Source: Halorubrum sp. (GTDB lineage Archaea; Halobacteriota; Halobacteria; Halobacteriales; Haloferacaceae). From it: a DNA stretch of 45,861 nt. Every line of letters begins with the position of its first letter. The stretch's first letter is position 1. The stretch lies in contig JAQCNI010000052.1 of NCBI GenBank assembly GCA_028275105.1, positions 1-45,861 of the forward strand. The letters run 5' to 3'. The notes under the pieces are model-generated. The model ran no database searches. It was given only the letters and a program-made list of their open reading frames with translations, and was not told the DNA's origin. The translations under genes were made by a program, and so were the position numbers. This document shows positions 6,803 to 14,151 of this stretch, one piece after another.

Positions 6803-8053
6803 TTACCCGCCGTCGAGTCGCTCCGCCCACGTCGTCGGCAGCCGTGCGTACACCTCGGCGTTTCGCGCCATCGCCTCGAGGGTGGTGTACTCGTCGACCG
6901 CGTGGACCGTGTCGGTGCCGAACGCGAACTCCACGGTCGGGACCCCGGCGTGCCGGACGGCCTTGGCGTCCCCGCCGCCGGTCGCGCTCCGGCGGCACAC
7001 CCGTTCGCCGGAGACGTCGCCCGCGGTCGCGGCGACCGCCTCGACGAGCGGGCCGTCGACCGGCTCGTGGCTCCCCACCGACCAGCTCGCGTCGGCGATC
7101 GAGACCGCGGGGAACTCGGCGAGACAGTCCCGGATGTCCGCGAGTACGTCCGCGGTCTCGACGCCCGCAGTCAGCCGCACGTCCAGTCGGGCGGTCGCCG
7201 CGTCCGGAACGGTGTTCACCGCCTCGCCGCCCTCGATCGTCCCGAGGTTCACCGTCGGATGCGCGAACAGGTCGCGCGCGACGTCCGCGCCGAGCGTCGG
7301 CTCGTAGTACTCGACCGACTCCTCGACGATCGGCCGGAGCGTCGCGTCGAGGTCGAACGTCCGGCCCGTGAGCCGCGAGCGGAGGAGCGAGATGGCGTCC
7401 CAGAGCCGGTCGATCGCGTTGTCGCCGAGCGAGGGGCGTGAGCCGTGGGCGGCCGTCCCTTCGGCGCGCAGCGTCAGCCAGATGCTCCCGCGGTCGGCGA
7501 CGGTGACCGAGTGGCGGCCCCGCGAACAGGTCGTCTCGCCGATGACGCAGGCGTCGGGGGTGAGCCGGTCGAACGCGTCGCTTCCGACGAGCGTGTCAAC
7601 GCCGGCGTCGCCGCCGGTCTCCTCGTCGCTCACGACCGCGAACGCGAGGGTGGTTGGAAGATCGGCGTCGGCCGCGGCGAGCGATTCGGCGGCGGCCAGC
7701 ATCGCCGCCAGCGGCCCCTTCATGTCGGTCGCCCCACGGCCGTAGATCCGGTCGCCATCGCGCTCGCCGAGGGGATCGTGGGTCCACGCCTCGGCGTCGA
7801 ACGGAACGGTGTCGACGTGACCGTTGTACAGCAGGGTGCGGTCCGTCCGGCCGGGCAGGGTTGCGAGCAGGTTCGGCTTCGCCGGGTCGGTGGCGACGCG
7901 CTCGGTCTCAAAGCCGGCGGTCGCCAGCAGGTCGTCGACGTACTCGACGGTTTCACGGACGTCACCGGGCGGGTTCCGCGTGTCGAACCCGATCAGATCG
8001 GTCGCGATCTCGGCGATGCGGTCGGCCGGTGGGAGTTCGGTGTCGTGTGACAT
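6803..8053 (-). CDS. M20-family metallopeptidase (ArgE/DapE/CPG2 type)
   Basis: 416 residues. The di-zinc ligands are recognisable: NGHVDTVPF, GRGATDMKGPLAAM, VVSDEETGGDAG (catalytic and metal glutamates) and the late His in TVHAVDEYT. The dimerisation domain lies between about residues 180 and 300. The family hydrolyses N-acyl amino acids or dipeptides; the exact substrate (N-succinyl-diaminopimelate, N-acetylornithine, or other) cannot be told. It lies inside the sulfur island without an obvious operator and could be a bystander or act on cysteine-containing conjugates. Confidence 0.88.
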   Translation of the reverse strand: MSHDTELPPADRIAEIATDLIGFDTRNPPGDVRETVEYVDDLLATAGFETERVATDPAKPNLLATLPGRTDRTLLYNGHVDTVPFDAEAWTHDPLGERDGDRIYGRGATDMKGPLAAMLAAAESLAAADADLPTTLAFAVVSDEETGGDAGVDTLVGSDAFDRLTPDACVIGETTCSRGRHSVTVADRGSIWLTLRAEGTAAHGSRPSLGDNAIDRLWDAISLLRSRLTGRTFDLDATLRPIVEESVEYYEPTLGADVARDLFAHPTVNLGTIEGGEAVNTVPDAATARLDVRLTAGVETADVLADIRDCLAEFPAVSIADASWSVGSHEPVDGPLVEAVAATAGDVSGERVCRRSATGGGDAKAVRHAGVPTVEFAFGTDTVHAVDEYTTLEAMARNAEVYARLPTTWAERLDGG

Positions 8054-8122
8054 ACGGGTCGGAGTGGAGCTGTACCGCGTTGCGTCGGGACCGCGAAACT
8101 CGGCGGAGACGGGATACGCCCG

Positions 8123-8581
8123 TCAGTCGTCGCTTGGCGCGGCCGCCGGCCCGTCGGTAGGCTCCCGACTGCGCCAGACGCCCTGCGCGTACGCGCCGAG
8201 GAACATCCCGCCGATCGCGTAGAGGATCGGCCAGTTACCGACGCCGAGGCTGGCGTAGGCCGCGCCGGGGCAGATCCCCGAGAGTCCCCAGCCGACGCCG
8301 AATATCGACCCGCCGACGAGGACGTTCCGGTCGAACGATTTCAGCCGGCGGCCGTACGGTCGCCCAGTCAACGGAGCCGAATCCCGCAGTTTCGGCAGGG
8401 TCCAGAACGCGACACCGGCGACGAGCGAGCCGCCGAACATCACGAACAGGAGGCCGAAGTCGTCGAACGTCAGGAAATCGAGGACGACCTCCGGGCGGGC
8501 CATGTGGCTGAACCCGAGCCCGAAGCCGAAGACGAGCCCGCCGGCAAGGATCAGCGGCATGAACAGCGGGTGTCGGCTCAC
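8123..8581 (-). CDS. YeeE/YedE-type (DUF6691) transporter half, C-terminal partner
   Basis: 152 residues with about four membrane spans. Key segment GVGWGLSGICPGAAYASLG carries the family cysteine, which in bacterial TsuA (YeeE) proteins guides thiosulfate. Start is the GTG at 8581, which overlaps the TGA of the upstream half (GTGA), so the two halves are translationally coupled. Longer open frames reaching upstream of 8581 overlap the partner and are not real. Together the halves equal one full YeeE protein split in two. Likely imports thiosulfate or a related sulfane sulfur anion. Confidence 0.88.
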   Translation of the reverse strand: MSRHPLFMPLILAGGLVFGFGLGFSHMARPEVVLDFLTFDDFGLLFVMFGGSLVAGVAFWTLPKLRDSAPLTGRPYGRRLKSFDRNVLVGGSIFGVGWGLSGICPGAAYASLGVGNWPILYAIGGMFLGAYAQGVWRSREPTDGPAAAPSDD

Positions 8582-9102
8582 GGTGCCACCCCCAGCGCCG
8601 CGACGACGTTCGCGGTCACGACCGCGACGAGGAGGAACGTCGCCACGCCGACGAGCGACGTGCGCGAGACGGACCCGACGCCGCAGATGCCGTGTCCGGA
8701 GGTACACCCCTTCCCGACGCGGGTGCCGATCCCGACGAGGACGCCGCCGAGGAACAGCCGCCACGGCGAGACCTCGGTGATCCAGCCGCTGCCCGCGATC
8801 GACCAGGGATCGCCCTGGTAGATCAGTGCGTAGACGGCGGCACCGCCGAGTATCCCGAGGGTGAACACGACGCGCCAGTCGCGTGAGGGACGGTACCCCG
8901 CGAATCGGGATCGCCCCGAGACGTACGAGAGCGTCGACTCAAGGAACGTGCTCGCGCCCGCGGTGATCCCCGTACCGAGGTAGATCAGGACGGTCCCGAG
9001 CCCGACGAGCAGCCCGCCGATCGCGTACCGCGAGATCCCGTTCGGAAACGCCGCGTCGACGGTTCCGGCCCCCAGCAGGTCGGCGAGGACGCCGGCGATC
9101 AC
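8578..9102 (-). CDS. YeeE/YedE family transporter half, N-terminal partner
   Basis: 174 residues, about five membrane spans. The signature GKGCTSGHGICGVGSVSR holds the conserved cysteines and glycines of the thiosulfate-transporter family. GTG start at 9102; an in-frame stop just upstream excludes an earlier one. It follows the rhodanese-MBL gene by 72 bases and overlaps the second half downstream, giving an operon of enzyme, half A, half B. Transport feeding the adjacent persulfide enzyme is the natural reading. Confidence 0.88.
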   Translation of the reverse strand: MIAGVLADLLGAGTVDAAFPNGISRYAIGGLLVGLGTVLIYLGTGITAGASTFLESTLSYVSGRSRFAGYRPSRDWRVVFTLGILGGAAVYALIYQGDPWSIAGSGWITEVSPWRLFLGGVLVGIGTRVGKGCTSGHGICGVGSVSRTSLVGVATFLLVAVVTANVVAALGVAP

Positions 9103-9174
9103 CGTCGATCACCGCCGGTCGGGGACGACTCCGTCGCGCGTCGGGTCGCGGTTGAACTGTGGGTCACGATCGGA

Positions 9175-10377
9175 TCAGTCGTCGCTCGTGAGCGCATCCT
9201 GGCTCGCGGCGCAGTTGTTCGGACCGAGCTCGAGGGTGAACGCCTCGTCGTCGTCGACCGGGTTCCGCCCGAGGTTGGCCGCGATGACCGCCTCGTAGTT
9301 GGCCGGGCGGGACGGCATGTCCGCGAGGACGGTCTCGACGAAGGTGTCCTCGTCGGTCGAGAGCGCGTCCATTCGTTCGCGGAGCTCGCCGATCGGTGCG
9401 GTGTAGGTGTCGTCCGTGGCCGGCTCGGCCGCGTCACTACAGTGTGCGCCGCCGACGAGAACGTCGTCGTCGAACGTCAACACGCGGCCCTGTAGCGAGT
9501 CGTACAACGTCCGGGCCGCCTCGGGAGCCCCCTCGTCGCCGGCCTCGAGGTCGGGACGAGCGACGCTCTCGACGAAGAGACCGTCGCCGGTTGCGAGCAG
9601 GCTCCCGCCGAGCAGGTAGGAGGTCATCCCGGTGGTGTGGCCCGGCGTGAACACCGTCTCGACCGTCGCGTCACCCACGACGAACTCGTCGCCGTCGGCG
9701 GCCAGCGTCACCTCGTTCGCGTACGTGACACCCCGCTCGGCCGCGGCGGCCGGGAGGACCGCCTCGACGCCCTCGACGGCCAACTCGCGAAGCCCCGAGA
9801 CGTGGTCGGCGTGAACGTGCGTGTCGAACGCGTACGCCAGTTCGACGCCGAGTTTCGCGGCGTCGACGAGGTAGCGGTCGGTAAACGCACGGAGCGGGTC
9901 GACGACCGCGGCCTCACCGCCGTCGTACAGCAGATAGCCGAGACAGCCGCTTGACGGGCGCTGATATTGGAGGAGCGTGCCCGGGCCGGCGTAATCGGCC
10001 ACCTCGTGGGCCTCGTAGATCGACGCCCAGCCGTTCATTCCGTCCTCGAGGTGGTCGACGTCGTAGCCGCGGTCGGCGAGCGCGCCCGCGACGTACTCGC
10101 TCGCGCCGCCCTTCGCGCAAAGCACGGTGACGTGCTCGTCGTCGGGGATCGACGCCAGGCGGTCGTCGGGGATTTCCTCGTCGAGGAAGTGGAAGTAGGG
10201 TACGTTGGTCGACTCGACGTGCTCGCCGTCGATGCGCCACTCTGCGTACTCGCTCGACATCCGCACGTCGAGCAACGTCACCGACTCCCCGGCGTCGATC
10301 CGGCGTTTGAGCGTTTCGGGGACGATCGAGTCGACGCTCGAGTCCGGCATCGGAAAGTCCATCTCGTCCGCGTTCAT
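9175..10377 (-). CDS. Rhodanese-MBL fusion, persulfide dioxygenase-like
   Basis: 400 residues. An N-terminal rhodanese domain (about 15-125) has the sulfur-carrying cysteine in VLCAKGGASEYVAG. The C-terminal metallo-beta-lactamase domain (about 135-395) keeps the ETHE1-type ligands: DTHVHADHVSG, TPGHTTGMTSY, ATGDGLFVES and a late VGGAHCSD. ETHE1-type enzymes oxidise glutathione-like persulfides to sulfite, and rhodanese moves sulfane sulfur. In the bacterial fusions I know the rhodanese is C-terminal; here it is first. First gene of an operon with the two YeeE halves. Start at 10377 fits a TTTAAG box about 30 bases upstream. Confidence 0.86.
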   Translation of the reverse strand: MNADEMDFPMPDSSVDSIVPETLKRRIDAGESVTLLDVRMSSEYAEWRIDGEHVESTNVPYFHFLDEEIPDDRLASIPDDEHVTVLCAKGGASEYVAGALADRGYDVDHLEDGMNGWASIYEAHEVADYAGPGTLLQYQRPSSGCLGYLLYDGGEAAVVDPLRAFTDRYLVDAAKLGVELAYAFDTHVHADHVSGLRELAVEGVEAVLPAAAAERGVTYANEVTLAADGDEFVVGDATVETVFTPGHTTGMTSYLLGGSLLATGDGLFVESVARPDLEAGDEGAPEAARTLYDSLQGRVLTFDDDVLVGGAHCSDAAEPATDDTYTAPIGELRERMDALSTDEDTFVETVLADMPSRPANYEAVIAANLGRNPVDDDEAFTLELGPNNCAASQDALTSDD

Positions 10378-10405
10378 GTCTGCTCACTACTATCGGACGG
10401 ACCGG

Positions 10406-10446
10406 CTTAAACGTTCCCAAATAGTGTACAATTTATACAATATAAT
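10406..10446 (-). promoter_or_regulatory. Operator and TATA of the rhodanese-MBL operon (site S4)
   Basis: On the minus strand TATTGTATAAATTGTACA is followed by CTATTTGGGAACGTTTAAG, where TTTAAG is the TATA box. The plus-strand string TGTACAATTTATACAA lines up with TGTACAATAAATACAA of site S1, so the same factor could bind. Confidence 0.55.
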
Positions 10447-10609
10447 ATCTCGGGACACGTCGACGGATGGATCCGTAATTCGGCCGTAATATCCGGAACA
10501 TCGCGTCCAGATGGGTGATTACGTTCACGGCGAATTTCGTGTTTGAGGCGTCATGCCGGTCAGTCGTTTGGAGACTTCCCAAGAATCAACATGCTTATAA
10601 GCCAATAAG

Positions 10610-10636
10610 TGGTATTGTGGTATAACCCCAACACGG
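10610..10636 (+). promoter_or_regulatory. Operator overlapping TATA of the tusA-dsrE operon (site S3)
   Basis: TGGTATTGTGG then TATAACCCCAACACGG matches site S2 (TAGTATTGTGG, then ATTACTTCCAAAACTG) over 27 bases in register. TATAAC at 10621-10626 is the likely TATA box, 20-25 bases before the ATG at 10646. At S1 and S2 the motif ends in the TATA box; here it covers the box. Confidence 0.55.
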
Positions 10637-10645
10637 GGACCAATC

Positions 10646-10900
10646 ATGAGCATGGAAACCGCGACGGAGACGCTCGACGTAAAGGGACGAAACTGCCCGA
10701 TGCCGGTCATCGAGACGAAGGGGGCGTTCGACGACCTCACGGCCGGTGACGTCCTCGAGGTCGTCTCAACCGACTCGGGGAGCATGAGCGACATCAACGG
10801 CTGGGCCGAGGCGACCGAGGGGGCGGAGCTCGTCGACCAGGAGGAGACCACCGAAGACGGGACGGCGGTGTACAAACACTACGTCCGGAAGGCGGAGTGA
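10646..10900 (+). CDS. TusA-family sulfur carrier (CPMP type)
   Basis: 84 residues with the TusA/SirA signature LDVKGRNCPMPVIETK; the cysteine (near residue 18) carries a persulfide. Small alpha-beta two-layer fold. Leaderless or near-leaderless from its own operator-bearing promoter, and one base ahead of the DsrE-like gene. In sulfur oxidisers TusA passes persulfide sulfur between rhodanese, DsrE-type and heterodisulfide-reductase-like proteins; the gene order here fits that relay. Confidence 0.9.
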   Translation: MSMETATETLDVKGRNCPMPVIETKGAFDDLTAGDVLEVVSTDSGSMSDINGWAEATEGAELVDQEETTEDGTAVYKHYVRKAE

Positions 10901-10901
10901 G

Positions 10902-11489
10902 ATGAGCGCGGACACACCCGCCTCGTCGGGCGGCGAGTTATCGCCCGACGACGTCGACGACCTGCGTGCGCAAGTCGAGGCACTGGAGACCGAGGTCGCC
11001 GACCTGCGGAGCGAAGTGGAGGCGGGGAGCGCCGACGAGATGGTGATCGTCGCGACGAAGGGGACCCTCGATATGGCGTACCCGCCGCTCATTCTCGCGA
11101 GCACGGCCGCCGCGTTTGGCTACGATGTGACCATCTTCCACACGTTCTGGGGGCTCGAGGTACTCCACGAGGAGAACTCGAAGAATCTCGGGTTGAGCGC
11201 CGTCGGCAACCCCAACATGCCCCTCCCGAACGCCGTCGCCGCGCTTCCGGGGATGGACCGACTGACCGCACGGATGATGCGCAACCGGATCGCCGACAAC
11301 GACGTTGCCTCGGTCGAGGAACTGATCGAGACCGCCCTCGCCAGCGGCGTCGAGCTCCAAGCGTGTCAGATGACGATCGACCTGCTGGGCTACGACGAGG
11401 ACGACTTCTACGACGGCGTGACGACCGGCGTGGGTGCGGCCTCCGCCTTCCAGGAGATGGCCGACGCCGACGTCCAGCTACTCGTTTGA
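10902..11489 (+). CDS. DsrE/DsrF-like (DsrE2 type) sulfur-transfer protein
   Basis: 195 residues. Residues about 15-45 form a charged heptad-like helix (DDLRAQVEALETEVADLRSEV), possibly a coiled coil. The DsrE fold follows: EMVIVATKGTLDMAYPPLILA, FHTFWGLEVL, and the likely active cysteine in GVELQACQMTIDLLG. DsrE proteins are persulfide carriers or thiosulfonate transferases paired with TusA. Second gene of the tusA-dsrE operon. Confidence 0.88.
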   Translation: MSADTPASSGGELSPDDVDDLRAQVEALETEVADLRSEVEAGSADEMVIVATKGTLDMAYPPLILASTAAAFGYDVTIFHTFWGLEVLHEENSKNLGLSAVGNPNMPLPNAVAALPGMDRLTARMMRNRIADNDVASVEELIETALASGVELQACQMTIDLLGYDEDDFYDGVTTGVGAASAFQEMADADVQLLV

Positions 11490-11547
11490 GCCGTCTCGGC
11501 GGCACGCCGTCCGACCCGTTTCGACCCGAGCGAAAAGAACGGAACCG

Positions 11548-12255
11548 TTAGGACTCGTTTTCCGGCGACCGAGACCGCCCGATCGCTTTCGACAGCGCGA
11601 GCACGTACCCCAGTCCGTACTGGATCTCGGGGTCGCGGAGCCCGCGCGCGAGCCCCACGGTACCCACCTTCGACGGCTCGTTCCGTTGGGCGGCGCCGAG
11701 ACCCTCCAGAAGCGTCTTCGTACCCTCACGGACCTCGTCATCCGCGGCCGTGTCCGCGACCTCGCCGAGCGCGGCACCGGTGCCCGCGAGCGACCGGACC
11801 ATTCCGTCGTCGAGCGCCGCGGTCGCGAGCGATCCGACCTGTCCCAGTTCCGCGAGTTCGTCCAGGGTGCCGCTCCGCTGGAGTTCGATCAGGGTCTCCA
11901 TCGCCTCGCGGAGGTCGTCGCCGTTGTCCCCGACGGTCGCCGCGAGTTCGACCGTCTCCGGGGTCGCCAGGCCGTCGGCCGACTCCGCGAGCGTCGAGGC
12001 CGTGCCGGCGAGTTCGACGACCATCTCGTCGGTGAGTGCGGACTCGCCGAGCGCGACGACGTCGAGCAACTCGTTGACCGCGTCGAGTCGATCGACGAAC
12101 GCCGCGACCGCCTCGGGGTTCTCGGCGACCACGGCCGCGAGTTCGTCGCGGTCGACGTCGGCGGTATCGATGGTCTCGCCGTCGGTATCGACGGAATCGG
12201 CGGTCTCGGTATCCGTCTCGTCGGTCCCGTCGTCGGGCGTCTCCTCGTCCGTCAT
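11548..12255 (-). CDS. DUF1641 protein
   Basis: 235 residues. The first 35 are almost only Asp, Glu and Thr (a disordered acidic tail). The rest is helical, and the C-terminal block VGLARGLRDPEIQYGLGYVLALSKAIG is the DUF1641 signature (Gly-rich helix). DUF1641 genes often accompany SQR-type or formate-dehydrogenase-like flavoproteins; here the start lies one base after the SQR stop. Biochemical role unknown; a membrane-anchoring or partner subunit of the quinone reductase is a reasonable guess. Confidence 0.82.
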   Translation of the reverse strand: MTDEETPDDGTDETDTETADSVDTDGETIDTADVDRDELAAVVAENPEAVAAFVDRLDAVNELLDVVALGESALTDEMVVELAGTASTLAESADGLATPETVELAATVGDNGDDLREAMETLIELQRSGTLDELAELGQVGSLATAALDDGMVRSLAGTGAALGEVADTAADDEVREGTKTLLEGLGAAQRNEPSKVGTVGLARGLRDPEIQYGLGYVLALSKAIGRSRSPENES

Positions 12256-12256
12256 C

Positions 12257-13402
12257 TCAGAGCAACCCCCGTGCGGTGAGCCAGTAAGACTCGTTGTACG
12301 CCAGTTTCGACCAGTGGAGCTTCTCCGAGGCCGGCGCCGGCGACGGCGCGTTCTCGTAGTCGAACTCGACGAACGAGGCGGCGTCCATCCCCGTCTCGAT
12401 GAAACAGAGCGTCTTCCCGTCGTACGTCGCGGTCGCGGGTCGCCCGCGGACCTCGCTCGCGAGCCGCTCGGCCACGACGCCGGCCTGGTAGTGAGCGACG
12501 CTGCCGGCCTTCGGGACGCCGGTCGTCGCGGCGTCGCCGAGCGCGTACACGTCGTCGGCCCGCTCGGCCTCCAGCGTGTGCTTGTCGACGTCGACCCAAC
12601 CGCGGTCGCCCAGCCCCGCCTCGTCGACCGCGTCGACGCCGCGGTGCGGCGGGATCGCGGCCAGGAGGTCGTAGTCGAGTTCCGTGCCCTCCATCGAGGT
12701 GATCGTCTTCGCGTCGGGGTCGACCGACTCGGCGTTGAAGAACGTCTCCGTGTCGATGTCGCGCTCCTCCATGATCGGCTCGGCCCACTCGCCGATGTGG
12801 GGGTTGCCGTGGACGCGGTTGATCGGGTACGTGTACGTGACGTCGACCTCGTCGCGGAGCCCGCGCTCGCGGAGCCAGTCGTCCGCCATGAACACGAACT
12901 CCAGCGGCGCCGCCGGACACATGTGTGGCGTCCCGATAACGCTGAGAACGAGATGGCCCTCGGTCATCGAAAGCAGCTCGTCGCGGAGCGCCAGCGCCCC
13001 CGACTCGGAGTAGTAGTCATGACCGGCCTCGGCGAGTCCCGGGATCTCGGCCGGTGCGAGCGTCGAGCCGGTCGCGACGACGAGGTGGTCGTACGCGAGC
13101 GAACCCGGGCCATCACGGAGCGCGAGCTCCTTCGCGTCCGCGTCAATCCCGGTCACGCGGTCGATCGTGAGGTCGATCCGGTCGTCGACGAGTTCACGGA
13201 GCGGTCGTCGGCCGTCGGGGGGTTCGCGCTGGCCGAACGGGACGTACAGCCAGACGGGCTTGTACACGTGGTCCGGATCGTCGTTGATCAGGGTCACCTC
13301 GACGTCGCCGGCATCGATCTCCGCGTCGAGTCGGTCGGCGAGGTCGTTCGCGAGCACCGTTCCGCCGGTGCCGCCGCCGAGGATAGCGACGTGTTCGGCC
13401 AT
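12257..13402 (-). CDS. Sulfide:quinone oxidoreductase-like flavoprotein
   Basis: 381 residues of the FAD/NAD(P)-binding two-dinucleotide-fold family. FAD binding: ILGGGTGGTVLANDL near the start and DVYALGDAATTGVPKAGS near residue 290. Cysteines in GTPHMCPAAPLEF (about residue 168) and KTLCFIETG (about 333) are placed like the redox cysteines of SQR. SQR oxidises sulfide to polysulfide or carrier persulfide and sends electrons to the quinone pool. Middle gene of TusA - SQR - DUF1641; the adjacent TusA may take the sulfur product. Confidence 0.85.
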   Translation of the reverse strand: MAEHVAILGGGTGGTVLANDLADRLDAEIDAGDVEVTLINDDPDHVYKPVWLYVPFGQREPPDGRRPLRELVDDRIDLTIDRVTGIDADAKELALRDGPGSLAYDHLVVATGSTLAPAEIPGLAEAGHDYYSESGALALRDELLSMTEGHLVLSVIGTPHMCPAAPLEFVFMADDWLRERGLRDEVDVTYTYPINRVHGNPHIGEWAEPIMEERDIDTETFFNAESVDPDAKTITSMEGTELDYDLLAAIPPHRGVDAVDEAGLGDRGWVDVDKHTLEAERADDVYALGDAATTGVPKAGSVAHYQAGVVAERLASEVRGRPATATYDGKTLCFIETGMDAASFVEFDYENAPSPAPASEKLHWSKLAYNESYWLTARGLL

Positions 13403-13403
13403 C

Positions 13404-13646
13404 CTACGCGACCTCCACGTAGAAGCCGTACCCGTCCCCGCTCTCGTCGACGGCGAGCAGGTCGTTGTCGGTTTCGTCGATCCACTCGGAAACGTCCGTG
13501 AGCGACCGGTCGTTGTCGCTCAAGAGTAAGACGACGTCGCCCGGATCCGCCGAACGAACCCAACCGATGAGATCCATCAGCGGTCCGGGACAGGCGGCCC
13601 CGCGTGCGTCGACCGTGTCGGTGGGATCGATATCGGTTTCGGCCAT
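13404..13646 (-). CDS. TusA-family sulfur carrier (CPGP type)
   Basis: 80 residues with the signature VDARGAACPGPLMDLIGWV, cysteine near residue 19. It differs from the CPMP protein at 10646, so the island has two distinct carriers. First gene of the TusA-SQR-DUF1641 operon; its stop is one base before the SQR start. Leaderless start at 13646, with an ACTAAAT-like box about 27-33 bases upstream that overlaps the island operator. Confidence 0.88.
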   Translation of the reverse strand: MAETDIDPTDTVDARGAACPGPLMDLIGWVRSADPGDVVLLLSDNDRSLTDVSEWIDETDNDLLAVDESGDGYGFYVEVA

Positions 13647-13671
13647 GATGTAGGTGGATGTTCAACCCGAA

Positions 13672-13714
13672 TGGATTTAGTATTGTTCGTTAATCCCATG
13701 TATATAGAATACTA
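13672..13714. promoter_or_regulatory. Inverted pair of island operator halves (site S5)
   Basis: TAGTATT (13678-13684) and AATACTA (about 13708-13714) form an inverted repeat. Plus-strand TAGTATTGTTCGTTAATCCC matches S2 and S3 (TAGTATTGT, three bases, then T-rich and CCC). It overlaps the TATA of the TusA gene on the minus strand, a position that suits repression. Confidence 0.55.
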
Positions 13715-13828
13715 CCTGTGAGCCGGCGACGACACCCGGATCGAGGCAACGCACGATCGAAGCGGCGCCCGGATCGCAAGCAACGGGCGAAGGGCGAACG
13801 CCGGCGTCGACTGTGGGCGATCCGACCG

Positions 13829-14071
13829 TCAGGCGGCCGCGCCGACGTGCGGTTTCACCGCACGGACGATGGCGTCGACGTCGTACTCGTCCTCGCTTTT
13901 GTCGAACACGACCTCGTCGTCGACGCGGACGACGAACACGCCGTGGTCGCCCGTCACCAGTGCCACCTCGTCGACCGCCTCGCCGAACTGTTCGAGGATC
14001 GCCCCGGAGACGTCCTGAGCGCGGTTCAACAGCCCACACGGGACGCAGTACTCGATTTCGACGCGTGTCAT
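13829..14071 (-). CDS. Rdx (SelT/SelW/SelH) family thioredoxin-like protein
   Basis: 80 residues beginning MTRVEIEYCVPCGLLNRAQ: the CxxC motif right after the first strand is the Rdx hallmark (Sec-x-x-Cys in selenoprotein homologues, here both Cys). TGDHGVFVVRVDDEVVF completes the half-thioredoxin fold. Likely a thiol redox protein. Leaderless start with a TTTAATCC box about 30 bases upstream. Last gene of the sulfur island and on its own promoter. Confidence 0.82.
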   Translation of the reverse strand: MTRVEIEYCVPCGLLNRAQDVSGAILEQFGEAVDEVALVTGDHGVFVVRVDDEVVFDKSEDEYDVDAIVRAVKPHVGAAA

Positions 14072-14151
14072 ACGCCGAGATAGAGCGCGAACCGGATTAA
14101 AAGGGAGGGTCGCGACCGACCCGCTTCACGCGCCGGAGAGAGACGACCGCC

